Part shown: positions 16,917 through 25,299 of the stretch, in pieces
How the letters are laid out: each line of letters starts with the position of its first letter
Numbering within the stretch: position 1 is the stretch's first letter
Made by a program: the position numbers and the translations under genes
Source of the DNA: UBA5436 sp050951845
GTDB lineage: Bacteria > Bacillota > Clostridia > Saccharofermentanales > DTU023
Length of the DNA stretch: 64,000 bases
Assembly (NCBI GenBank): GCA_050951845.1
Contig: JBMNJV010000001.1
Coordinates: 806,001-870,000, forward strand
Reading direction: 5' to 3'
Notes under the pieces: generated by a model
What the model saw: only the letters and a program-made list of their open reading frames with translations
Databases searched by the model: none
What the model was told of the DNA's origin: nothing

Positions 16917-17957
16917 ATGTCACTAACATATAAAGAGTCAGGTGTGGATAAAGAAGCGGGCTATCAACAGGTTAAACTGATCAAGGATTTGGTGAAACAA
17001 ACTTTTGACGAAAATGTTGTTTCGGATTTGGGCGGTTTTGGCGGTATGTATCGTCTGCCTGTACTGAATTATGAAAACCCGATTCTCGTTTCAGGAACTG
17101 ACGGTGTCGGCACGAAACTTGATCTGGCTTTTCGTGCGGATAAACATGATACGATCGGTATCGATTGTGTTGCAATGTGTGCTAACGATGTGCTTTGTCA
17201 GGGTGCCAAACCTTTGTTTTTTCTTGATTATATCGCTACCGGTAAATTAATTCCGGAAAAAATGGCAAGTGTCGTTGCCGGCGTTGCAGAGGGCTGTAAG
17301 CAAGCCGGAATGGCTTTAATCGGTGGGGAAACTGCTGAGATGCCGGGTATCTATCAGGAGAATCATTACGACTTAGCCGGTTTTGCAGTCGGTATTGCGG
17401 ATGAGAAAAACATTTTGAATCCGCAAAATGTTAAAATCGGCGACAAGCTGATCGGCCTTAAATCCAGCGGTGTACACTCCAACGGTTTTTCTCTGATTCG
17501 TAAAATAATATTTGATCTGCAAAAATTTGACATCGATACATATATTGATCAATTGGGAAAAACCTTAGCTGAAGAATTGCTGATCCCGACCAGGATTTAT
17601 ACGAAAGAAGTCATGCCATTACTGGAAAAATATGATATCCATGCTTTGAGCCATATTACCGGTGGCGGAGTGATTGAAAATCTGCCGCGTTCATTGGCTG
17701 AAGGTCAGGCTGTTTACTGGGATCTGAAGGATTATCAGATTCCGGCAATCTTCCGCTTGCTCGCTCAATGGGGTAACGTAAATATATATGAGATGTTTGC
17801 TACTTTTAATATGGGAATAGGAATGGTTATTTTTGTATCTGCTGAAGAAGCTGAAGAGGTGATTGCAGATCTGAAATCCCGAAGTATCGGCCATGTTCTG
17901 ATGGGCGAAGTAATTCCCGGAAACGGTGAAGTAGATTTACGAAATTTGCAGGATTAA
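16917..17957 (+). CDS. purM: Phosphoribosylformylglycinamidine cyclo-ligase (AIR synthetase)
   Basis: PurM closes the imidazole ring, turning FGAM into AIR with ATP. The 346-residue protein has LTYKESGVDKEAGYQ, VSGTDGVGTKLDLA, DCVAMCANDVLCQGA, GGETAEMPGIY and SHITGGGVIENLPR, all family hallmarks. I start it at 16917, which has AGGAGG 5 nt upstream; an earlier in-frame ATG at 16884 lacks a ribosome binding site. It follows purF closely and is clearly in the same operon. Confidence 0.96.
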   Translation: MSLTYKESGVDKEAGYQQVKLIKDLVKQTFDENVVSDLGGFGGMYRLPVLNYENPILVSGTDGVGTKLDLAFRADKHDTIGIDCVAMCANDVLCQGAKPLFFLDYIATGKLIPEKMASVVAGVAEGCKQAGMALIGGETAEMPGIYQENHYDLAGFAVGIADEKNILNPQNVKIGDKLIGLKSSGVHSNGFSLIRKIIFDLQKFDIDTYIDQLGKTLAEELLIPTRIYTKEVMPLLEKYDIHALSHITGGGVIENLPRSLAEGQAVYWDLKDYQIPAIFRLLAQWGNVNIYEMFATFNMGIGMVIFVSAEEAEEVIADLKSRSIGHVLMGEVIPGNGEVDLRNLQD

Positions 17958-18030
17958 CCAATCTGTGCAAAATGTGCAGATCAATTTGGCAACAGGATTT
18001 AAGCAGAAACAGCAGTTAAAGGAAAAACAC

Positions 18031-18657
18031 ATGACTAAGAAAAAAATTGCAGTTTTGATTTCAGGTGGCGGGTCAAATTTACAAAGCTTGATTGACCGGG
18101 AACAAGCCGGTTTTTTCGCCGGGGAAATTTCACTTGTGATTTCCAATAATAAAAATGCTTACGGTTTAATAAGAGCTGAACAGAACAAAATTCCCGCATT
18201 GCATATTTCGAAAAAAGATTTTCCGACCAATCAGCTTTATGATCGGAAATTGATAGAACTTTTTGCCGAATATGAAATAGATTTGATAGTTTTGGCGGGT
18301 TATTTAAGATATATCACACCTGAGCTGATTGCAAAATATCCAAATAAAATAATTAATATTCATCCGTCGCTTTTGCCGGCTTTCGGAGGTCAGGGTTTTT
18401 ACGGAGCAAACGTGCATCAGGCGGTTTATGCAAGAGGAGCAAAAGTTTCCGGTGCCACGGTGCATTTTGTAGATGAAGGACAAGATACCGGGCCGATTAT
18501 TTTGCAACAGGCAATTGCTTTGGATGCAAAATGGCAGCCGGAAGATATTGCCAAATATGTATTGAGAATAGAACATCAAATTCTGCCTTTAGCTGTAAAA
18601 TATTTTTGTGAAGACAAACTGATCGTAGAAAACAACAGAGTATATATTGATTTATGA
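18031..18657 (+). CDS. purN: Phosphoribosylglycinamide formyltransferase
   Basis: PurN transfers a formyl group from 10-formyl-THF to GAR. The 208-residue product contains the N-terminal VLISGGGSNLQSLI, the catalytic-region HPSLLPAFGGQGFYG and VSGATVHFVDEGQDTGPII, with the Asn-His-Asp active site present (INIHPS, DTGP). The ATG at 18031 has AAAGGAAA upstream and is preferred over an in-frame upstream ATG at 17965. The gene lies between purM and purD in the operon and links it to the folate pool fed by folBK further along. Confidence 0.95.
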   Translation: MTKKKIAVLISGGGSNLQSLIDREQAGFFAGEISLVISNNKNAYGLIRAEQNKIPALHISKKDFPTNQLYDRKLIELFAEYEIDLIVLAGYLRYITPELIAKYPNKIINIHPSLLPAFGGQGFYGANVHQAVYARGAKVSGATVHFVDEGQDTGPIILQQAIALDAKWQPEDIAKYVLRIEHQILPLAVKYFCEDKLIVENNRVYIDL

Positions 18658-18693
18658 AGAACCAAGGTGAGCAGAAAAAGAGGAGAAAAAACA

Positions 18694-19977
18694 ATGAATA
18701 TTCTTATCATCGGTAATGGCGGACGCGAGCATGCAATTGCTGAAGCTTTATTAAAAAATGAGGCAACGGAGCGTGTTTATATTTCGACGCATAACGGCGG
18801 AGCAAATGAGAGAATCATAAATGCCGAGTTGCCGAATAATGAGATGGAGTCAATTGACCGTTTTCTGGCAAAAACACAAATTGATTTAGTTATTGTCGGT
18901 CCGGAACAGTTTTTAAGTGAAGGAATTATCGATCATCTTGAGGCAAAAGGTATCAAAGCGTTCGGACCTTATCAGGCGGCAGCCAGACTTGAATCGAGCA
19001 AAGCTTTTGCCAAAGACTTTATGGGGAAATATCAAATACCGACTGCCAAGTATTTCAAATATGATAATTACGATGCTGCATTAGCCGGTTTACAGGAATT
19101 CGGCTATCCGGTGGTGATTAAAGCGGATGGCTTATGTGGCGGCAAAGGAGTTTTGATTTGTCAAAATGAGGAAGAAGCAAGACAAGCCCTGACCGATATT
19201 TTCCGTAATCGGATTTTTGGCGATCAAGGAGCGGAAATCGTGATGGAACAATTCTTATCCGGTTTTGAAGCTTCCTTGTTATGTTTTGTGTCAGGCAACA
19301 AGATTTATCCTTTTGATACTGCCATGGATTATAAGAAAATCTATGATAACGATCTCGGACCGAATACCGGCGGAGTTGGTTGTATTTCACCCAATCCGTA
19401 TTGGACAGCTGATTTGGATCGACAGTCGGACGAGATAATTAACAAAATAGAAAAAGGTTTAGCAGAAGAAAACTTGGGGTTTACCGGAATTTTGTTCATC
19501 GGTTATTTAGTTGAAAACGGCAAGCTTTATGTGCTTGAGTTCAACACCCGGTTTGGCGATCCGGAAACCGAGGTTTTGTTGCCGAGGCTCAAATCGGATC
19601 TCCTGACAAATATCATGCAGTCTGTTGAAAACAAACCGGTTGAACTTGATTTTGCCGATAATGTAGCGATGACAACCATTATTGTTTCTCAAGGTTACCC
19701 GGGAAAATACGAAACCGGATATGAAATAACCGGTTTGGATCTGGTTGATCCGGATATTTTGGTTTATCATAATGGAACACGACAAATTGTTGCTTCAAAT
19801 TCAGATCAAAAAGCAAAAATCATCACAAACGGCGGACGTGTTTTGTCGGTAGTTGCAGTAAAAGAAAGTTTGGAGGCTGCCCGTCAGGCAGTCTATAATA
19901 ATATCAGGAAGATTCATTTTACTGATATGAGTTATCGCACGGATATCGGAAAAATTATTGCAAACTTTAAGAAGTGA
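18694..19977 (+). CDS. purD: Phosphoribosylamine-glycine ligase (GAR synthetase)
   Basis: PurD couples phosphoribosylamine, the PurF product, with glycine using ATP. The 427-residue ATP-grasp protein starts MNILIIGNGGREHAIAEAL and has VVIKADGLCGGKGVLI, NTGGVGCISPNP and LEFNTRFGDPETEVLLPRL. The ATG at 18694 is preceded by AGAGGAG, better than the GTG at 18667. It is the last gene of the pur operon here; purB, purH and purA are not in the window. The next gene starts 64 bp later, with no clear terminator between them. Confidence 0.96.
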   Translation: MNILIIGNGGREHAIAEALLKNEATERVYISTHNGGANERIINAELPNNEMESIDRFLAKTQIDLVIVGPEQFLSEGIIDHLEAKGIKAFGPYQAAARLESSKAFAKDFMGKYQIPTAKYFKYDNYDAALAGLQEFGYPVVIKADGLCGGKGVLICQNEEEARQALTDIFRNRIFGDQGAEIVMEQFLSGFEASLLCFVSGNKIYPFDTAMDYKKIYDNDLGPNTGGVGCISPNPYWTADLDRQSDEIINKIEKGLAEENLGFTGILFIGYLVENGKLYVLEFNTRFGDPETEVLLPRLKSDLLTNIMQSVENKPVELDFADNVAMTTIIVSQGYPGKYETGYEITGLDLVDPDILVYHNGTRQIVASNSDQKAKIITNGGRVLSVVAVKESLEAARQAVYNNIRKIHFTDMSYRTDIGKIIANFKK

Positions 19978-20041
19978 TTTTGTTAACAAACTGTAAATGT
20001 TTCATTTGGTCATGAATCATTTCGGTTCTGAGAATTAACAG

Positions 20042-20698
20042 ATGGAAAACAGAATTAGTAAAAAAGCGATACTAAATTATTTGGGATATCAGAATCAGGT
20101 TCTGAGCGATGAATTTCTGGCGGAAATGGATGAAGCCGTTAAGACAGTTTTGTCTGTTGCACAACCGAACAATATTTGGAAAAGCATGTTGCGTTCTGAA
20201 TTGGAACATGTATTAATCGGTGATGACATCAATGCTCATTTAGGAAATGCGGAACAAGTGATTCTGATGGCTGCAACCTTGGGTCAGGAAGTTGATTTTA
20301 TATTAAGACGGATTCAGCAACTCGACATGAAGCATGCGGTGATTCTGGATGCCAGCGCGTCCGTGGTAATTGAAACCTATCTGGACCAAAAAGAAGATTC
20401 ATTAAGAAAAGAATTCCTTAAACAAGGAAAATATCTCAGTACACGCTTTTCTCCGGGCTATGGCGATCTGCCGTTAAGTGTTCAGGACAAATTTCTCAAA
20501 ATTCTGGATGCCAATCGAAAAATCGGCGTAACAATATTGAATAACGGTTTAATGTCGCCAATGAAGTCAATAACCTGTATAATGGCTATTCTGGATGAAC
20601 CGATCAGCGAAGTACCGGATCCTTGCAGTATATGCCGATTAAAAGGGAATTGTGTGCTGCGCAGAAGAGGCGGCTACTGCGGACGTTTTCGCCGATAA
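20042..20698 (+). CDS. Stand-alone methionine synthase activation (MetH reactivation-domain) protein
   Basis: The 218-residue protein resembles the C-terminal activation domain of MetH, which binds S-adenosylmethionine for reductive remethylation of the oxidised cobalamin. The key motif TRFSPGYGDLPLSVQ is clear at about residues 138-152, and GLMSPMKSITCIM and a Cys-rich C-terminus (CSICRLKGNC) follow. In E. coli this is part of MetH itself; the MetH encoded 62 bp downstream ends after its cobalamin domain, so the two probably act together. It sits between purD and metH on the same strand. Confidence 0.85.
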   Translation: MENRISKKAILNYLGYQNQVLSDEFLAEMDEAVKTVLSVAQPNNIWKSMLRSELEHVLIGDDINAHLGNAEQVILMAATLGQEVDFILRRIQQLDMKHAVILDASASVVIETYLDQKEDSLRKEFLKQGKYLSTRFSPGYGDLPLSVQDKFLKILDANRKIGVTILNNGLMSPMKSITCIMAILDEPISEVPDPCSICRLKGNCVLRRRGGYCGRFRR

Positions 20699-20759
20699 AA
20701 GTTTAAAATTGCTAAATAATTAATTAAATCCGAATAATTGCACAGCAGAGGTGAATGTT

Positions 20760-23318
20760 GTGAGTATTTTTGCAAAAAACAAATTTGAAATTTTACTGAA
20801 TAAAGATTTTGTAATCCTGGACGGTGCCAGCGGTACGGAGTTTCAAAAGCGCGGTCTGAAGCCGGGAGAAGCCCCGGAATCTCTGAATTTTTCCCGGCCG
20901 GATTGGGTTATTGATACTCATAAAGCATATCTGAATGCAGGTTCGGATATTATTCTGACCAATACTTTCGGAGCATCATATCATAAGCTGAAGTCCTCGG
21001 AATTGATGCCTGAGCAGGTGATTCCTCAGGCGATCAATCTGGCAAAAAAAGCAGTAGCGGAATTCCGGGCAGGTATAAATCAAGCGGAGCAGGATTCAAC
21101 CGGACTTAAAAATAATGATCCGCAGGATAATGGACATCTGAGATCTCAAACAGAACCTTTAGTGGCATTTGATTGCGGTCCGTTAGGTGCATTGATCGAG
21201 CCGAACGGCAGCATGAGTTTTGAACAAGCTTATCAAGATTTTGCCGGGCAGATTAATTTGGCAAAAGAGTCAGGCGCCGATCTGATTATGTTTGAAACAA
21301 TGTCTGATCTCTATGAATTGAAGATTGCTTTATTGGCTGCAAAAGAAAACTCCGATTTGCCGATAATTTGTTCGATGAGTTTTGAATCAAGTGGCAGAAC
21401 TTTCAGCGGAACGGATATTGCATCCTATGTTACACTGGCTCAAAGTCTGGGCGCGGATGTGATCGGTCTCAACTGTTCAACCGGTCCGCAGCAATTGTTA
21501 CCCTTAATCAAAGAGATCCTGCCATTGAGTAAAGTGCCGGTTTTATTGAAACCGAATGCCGGCTTACCCGATCCGCAAACCGGATTATACGATTTACCGG
21601 TTGAGGAATTTGTTGAGAATATGCGGGAAGCTGCGGCAATGGGCGTTAAATTTCTGGGGGGATGTTGCGGTACAAATGCTGAATATATTAAAGCCTTATC
21701 CGGCAATATTTCTGATCTTAAATTTGAAAGAATTGAAGTTGAACAAAAGCCGCGGGTATGTTCTTCAACCAAGACGGTAGAAATCGGTACCCAACCGTTA
21801 TTTGTCGGTGAGCAACTAAATCCGACCGGTAAAAAAAATCTCAAACAGGCACTTTCGGATCAAAACTATGAAGCTTATCAGAAAATGGCTATTCTGCAAG
21901 AAATTGCCGGTGCGGATATTCTTGACGTGAACTGCGGTTTGCCGGGAATCGATGAAGCGGCAGCAATGGCGGAAGTCGTGAAAAAAATACAGGCGGTAAC
22001 CCGATTGCCTTTACAGATTGACTCGAACAAAGCAGATGTTTTGGAAGTAGGACTAAGGCTTGCCAACGGTCGCAGTATAATCAATTCAATGAACGGTAAA
22101 GCTGAAAGTATGGAGGAAGTGATTCCTCTTGCAAAAAAATATGGTGCGCTGGTTATTATTTTGCCAATTGATGAACAAGGAATTCCCAAGACCGCTGAAC
22201 AAAGAATCACGGTTTTTGAAAAAATCATTGAGCAATGTGAAAACAACGGTTTAGCCAAAGAAAATCTGATTGCGGATTGCCTTGTGCTGACGGCGGCAGC
22301 CGAGCCTATGGGCGGCATTGAGTGTTTGCGTACAATCCAGCTGGTCAAAGAGCAATTAGGTATTCCGACGATCATCGGACTTTCCAATATTTCTTTCGGT
22401 TTGCCGGCAAGACGTCAACTCAATCAGGTATTTTATGCTGAGGCATTGGCGAACGGTTTGAATTTAGCGATTTTGAATCCGGAGCATGAAGAAATAGCTG
22501 CGACCCGGGCCGGACATATGGCTTTGTTCGGGCAAGATCCGAATCAGGCGAATTATTTAGCTTATGTTGCGGAAAAAGGCGATATTATAAGCGGTAATCA
22601 ACAGGCAACAAAAAGATCTGCAGCAACGGAAACGGTTGGCACAATGGCGGAAGCTCAAACTTTGGAGCACGTGATTATAAAAGGTTTAGAAAATGAAGCG
22701 GCACAATTAGCGATCCGGGCTCTGCAAACAGAAAAACCTTTGGATATCATTCAGGATCAGATTATTCCCGCCTTAGATGAAGTGGGCAGGCTCTATCAAG
22801 AGGGAGTGACTTTTTTACCGCAGCTGCTCCAGTCATCGAAAGCAGCCCAAGGCGCTTTGAACCCGATTCGCAAAGCGATTGAAGCTCAAGCTGAAGTTGA
22901 TAATATTGCACAAGACGGCCGAATAACAGCAAAAGAAATCGCCGATGCGAAGCCGATCATAGTTGTTGCCACAGTTGAAGGCGATATCCATGATATAGGA
23001 AAAAATATCGTCAAAACGGTTTTAGAGAATTATGATTATACAATTCGCGATTTAGGTAACAATGTTCCTCCGGAAAAGATATTAGCGGCAGTTAAAGCGG
23101 AGAATGTTAAATTAGTCGGTCTGTCCGCACTGATGACTTCGACTTTGCCGGCAATGGAAGCAACTATTAAACTCTTAAATGCGGAACAGCCTGATTGTAG
23201 AATAATGGTCGGCGGAGCTGTTTTAACCGGGGAATATGCCAAATCGATCGGTGCAGATTACTATTGTCAAAATGCGAAAAGAAGTGCTGATGTGGCGAAG
23301 GAGGTTTTCCGCAAATGA
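20760..23318 (+). CDS. metH: Cobalamin-dependent methionine synthase (lacking activation domain)
   Basis: MetH methylates homocysteine using methyl-THF through a cobalamin cofactor. The 852-residue protein has a homocysteine-binding domain with the zinc cysteines (GLNCSTG, GGCCGTN), a pterin-binding domain (about residues 325-600, ILDVNCGLPGIDE), the cap helices and a B12-binding domain with the lower ligand motif GDIHDIGKNIV near residue 745. It ends soon after, so the activation domain is supplied by the separate upstream gene. I prefer the GTG at 20760, with AGAGGTG about 6 nt upstream; a GTG at 20751 overlaps that ribosome binding site. Its end overlaps the next start by 4 nt (ATGA). Confidence 0.95.
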   Translation: MSIFAKNKFEILLNKDFVILDGASGTEFQKRGLKPGEAPESLNFSRPDWVIDTHKAYLNAGSDIILTNTFGASYHKLKSSELMPEQVIPQAINLAKKAVAEFRAGINQAEQDSTGLKNNDPQDNGHLRSQTEPLVAFDCGPLGALIEPNGSMSFEQAYQDFAGQINLAKESGADLIMFETMSDLYELKIALLAAKENSDLPIICSMSFESSGRTFSGTDIASYVTLAQSLGADVIGLNCSTGPQQLLPLIKEILPLSKVPVLLKPNAGLPDPQTGLYDLPVEEFVENMREAAAMGVKFLGGCCGTNAEYIKALSGNISDLKFERIEVEQKPRVCSSTKTVEIGTQPLFVGEQLNPTGKKNLKQALSDQNYEAYQKMAILQEIAGADILDVNCGLPGIDEAAAMAEVVKKIQAVTRLPLQIDSNKADVLEVGLRLANGRSIINSMNGKAESMEEVIPLAKKYGALVIILPIDEQGIPKTAEQRITVFEKIIEQCENNGLAKENLIADCLVLTAAAEPMGGIECLRTIQLVKEQLGIPTIIGLSNISFGLPARRQLNQVFYAEALANGLNLAILNPEHEEIAATRAGHMALFGQDPNQANYLAYVAEKGDIISGNQQATKRSAATETVGTMAEAQTLEHVIIKGLENEAAQLAIRALQTEKPLDIIQDQIIPALDEVGRLYQEGVTFLPQLLQSSKAAQGALNPIRKAIEAQAEVDNIAQDGRITAKEIADAKPIIVVATVEGDIHDIGKNIVKTVLENYDYTIRDLGNNVPPEKILAAVKAENVKLVGLSALMTSTLPAMEATIKLLNAEQPDCRIMVGGAVLTGEYAKSIGADYYCQNAKRSADVAKEVFRK

Positions 23319-25213
23319 AACCTGATTATCCGGCTGACAATGTAAGCAATAATGAATCAACCGGTTTTATCACACGTAAAAATGCTCCGGTTATATATGA
23401 CGGAGCGATGGGAACATATTATCGCTGGCTTTATCGTGAAGATTATTCTTTATTGGAGGCAGTAAATATGTCCGATCCGGATCGGATAAAACAAATTCAT
23501 CAAGCCTATATCAAAGCAGGTGCAACACGTATCAAAACCAATACATTTGCGGCTTTTCCTCAAATGTTGGAAAAAACAGCCGAACAGGTCAGGAAAATGG
23601 TTCTGGCAGCCTGGCATTTGGCAAATGAAGCCATTTATCAATTAAAAGCACAAGATAAAGTTAAAGTTGTCGCCGATATCGGACCGTTTTTTATTTTACA
23701 ATCGGGTTTAGCAGAAAATCTTCAAGAACAAAATCAACAAGCTTATTCGGATTTAGTCAAGATATTTATTGATGTAGGTGCGGAAGAGTTTTTGTTTGAA
23801 ACGCAGGAGCAACTGACAGATTTAATCCCTGCAATTAAGCTGATCAAATCTTATAATCCGAATGCCAAAATTACGGTTTCTTTCAGTGTCAATCAAAACG
23901 GTTTTACCCGCATAGGATTGCGTCTGGTTGAACTTTTGGCGCAGGCTGAAAAAACAGATGAGATTACGTATACCGGAGTAAATTGCAGTTTAGGCCCTAC
24001 CCAACTAAGTCAGGTCTTTGCTGAACATGCTCAGTTTTCCAAATTTTGTTACTTCGGACCGAATTCAGGTTTACCGGAACGGGATTTGGGTCGCGGCCGG
24101 GGCGGTGCGGAAGCGAAATATTTTGCCGAATCATGCCAAAAGGCATGGGACAACGGGGCTTATCAATTAGGCGGTTGTTGCGGAACCAATCCTCTAGATA
24201 TCAGAGCTTTGGCTGATTTATTCCGAAACCAAAAGCCGGTCATGAAGAAAAAACTTGATCCTGCACAGTCAAATTTCAAGACGGCAATCGGAAAAGGAGA
24301 ACTTTCACAAGAGCCGGACTCCGAAACAGAGATGCCGAGAAAATCTTGGTATGAAAGACTTCTGGCAGGCGAACAAATTGTGGCAATCGAATATGACACG
24401 CCAACCAAAGCAAATACAGAAATATACCTGAAAAGAGTCGCTCAATTGAAAGCTGCCGGTATGGACTTAATGACGATAGCCGATAATCCGAACGGTCAAA
24501 CCAGAATTGACAGTTCTTTAATGGCTGCACGCATCAAACGGGAATCAGGCGTAGAAGTCTTGCCGCATTTTACTTGCCGTGACCGCAATTTATTCGCAAT
24601 TCATTCATTATTGCTCGGTCTGGCAACTTGCGGTGTTCATCAGGTATTGGCAGTAACCGGCGATCCGATTCCTTTAGAAGATCGCAATCAAATCAAGTCG
24701 GTTTTCAATGTGAATTCACAAAGCCTTTTACGTTATATAGCTCAACTCAATCAAGAGCTGGCACAGCCTTTTGTTTTATGTGCCGCCTTAAATGTCAATG
24801 TACCGCGCTTTGATATCGAACTGAAAAAAGCTAAGCGCAAAGTTGAATCCGGGGCTCAGGTTTTTTTGACTCAGCCGATTTTCACCGAACGCGGCAAAGA
24901 AAATCTGATGCATGCGAAACAAGAATTAGGTGATCAGATTAAATTTTTAGCTGGAATAATTCCCTTAGTCAGTGAAAAGAATGCACTGTTCATGAAATAT
25001 GAAATGTCGGGAATTGATGTGCCGGATGAAATAGTTAAGCGTTATGCCAATCTGGATCGGGAACAAGCCGAAAAATTAGCATTGGAGATTTCGCGTGAAA
25101 TTATGGCTGATTTGAGCAATGTGACCGACGGTTTTTATCTGATAACACCCTTCCAGAGAACACATCTGACTGCTCAGTTATGTCAGGAATGGAAATCCGC
25201 TAAGGTGCCATGA
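23315..25213 (+). CDS. Bifunctional homocysteine S-methyltransferase / 5,10-methylenetetrahydrofolate reductase
   Basis: The 632-residue fusion has an N-terminal homocysteine S-methyltransferase domain (YDGAMGTYYRWL, TNTFAAFP, GVNCSLGPTQL, GGCCGTNPLDI, residues about 20-300) and a C-terminal MTHFR (MetF-like) domain (about 345-625; GLATCGVHQVLAVTGDP, FLTQPIF). It resembles B. subtilis YitJ in order and size. The MTHFR half provides the methyl-THF used by MetH, encoded by the overlapping upstream gene. The methyltransferase half may use another methyl donor such as S-methylmethionine (family knowledge, not shown here). The Cys residues for zinc binding are retained. Translation is probably coupled to metH through the ATGA overlap. 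Confidence 0.92.
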   Translation: MKPDYPADNVSNNESTGFITRKNAPVIYDGAMGTYYRWLYREDYSLLEAVNMSDPDRIKQIHQAYIKAGATRIKTNTFAAFPQMLEKTAEQVRKMVLAAWHLANEAIYQLKAQDKVKVVADIGPFFILQSGLAENLQEQNQQAYSDLVKIFIDVGAEEFLFETQEQLTDLIPAIKLIKSYNPNAKITVSFSVNQNGFTRIGLRLVELLAQAEKTDEITYTGVNCSLGPTQLSQVFAEHAQFSKFCYFGPNSGLPERDLGRGRGGAEAKYFAESCQKAWDNGAYQLGGCCGTNPLDIRALADLFRNQKPVMKKKLDPAQSNFKTAIGKGELSQEPDSETEMPRKSWYERLLAGEQIVAIEYDTPTKANTEIYLKRVAQLKAAGMDLMTIADNPNGQTRIDSSLMAARIKRESGVEVLPHFTCRDRNLFAIHSLLLGLATCGVHQVLAVTGDPIPLEDRNQIKSVFNVNSQSLLRYIAQLNQELAQPFVLCAALNVNVPRFDIELKKAKRKVESGAQVFLTQPIFTERGKENLMHAKQELGDQIKFLAGIIPLVSEKNALFMKYEMSGIDVPDEIVKRYANLDREQAEKLALEISREIMADLSNVTDGFYLITPFQRTHLTAQLCQEWKSAKVP

Positions 25214-25234
25214 CCCCGGCGGATTCCCATATAC

Positions 25235-25270
25235 AAGAAGCTGAAAGGTTCAGCTCCTTCTTAGTTTTAA
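25235..25270. terminator. Terminator hairpin between convergent genes
   Basis: AAGAAGCTGAA pairs with TTCAGCT..TCTT (with a 3-nt bulge in the right arm) across an AGG loop, followed by AGTTTTAATT. It closes the metH/MTHFR transcript and may also serve the opposing gene. Confidence 0.7.
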
Positions 25271-25299
25271 TTATCATGCAAAGCAGATCTTACTAAGTC

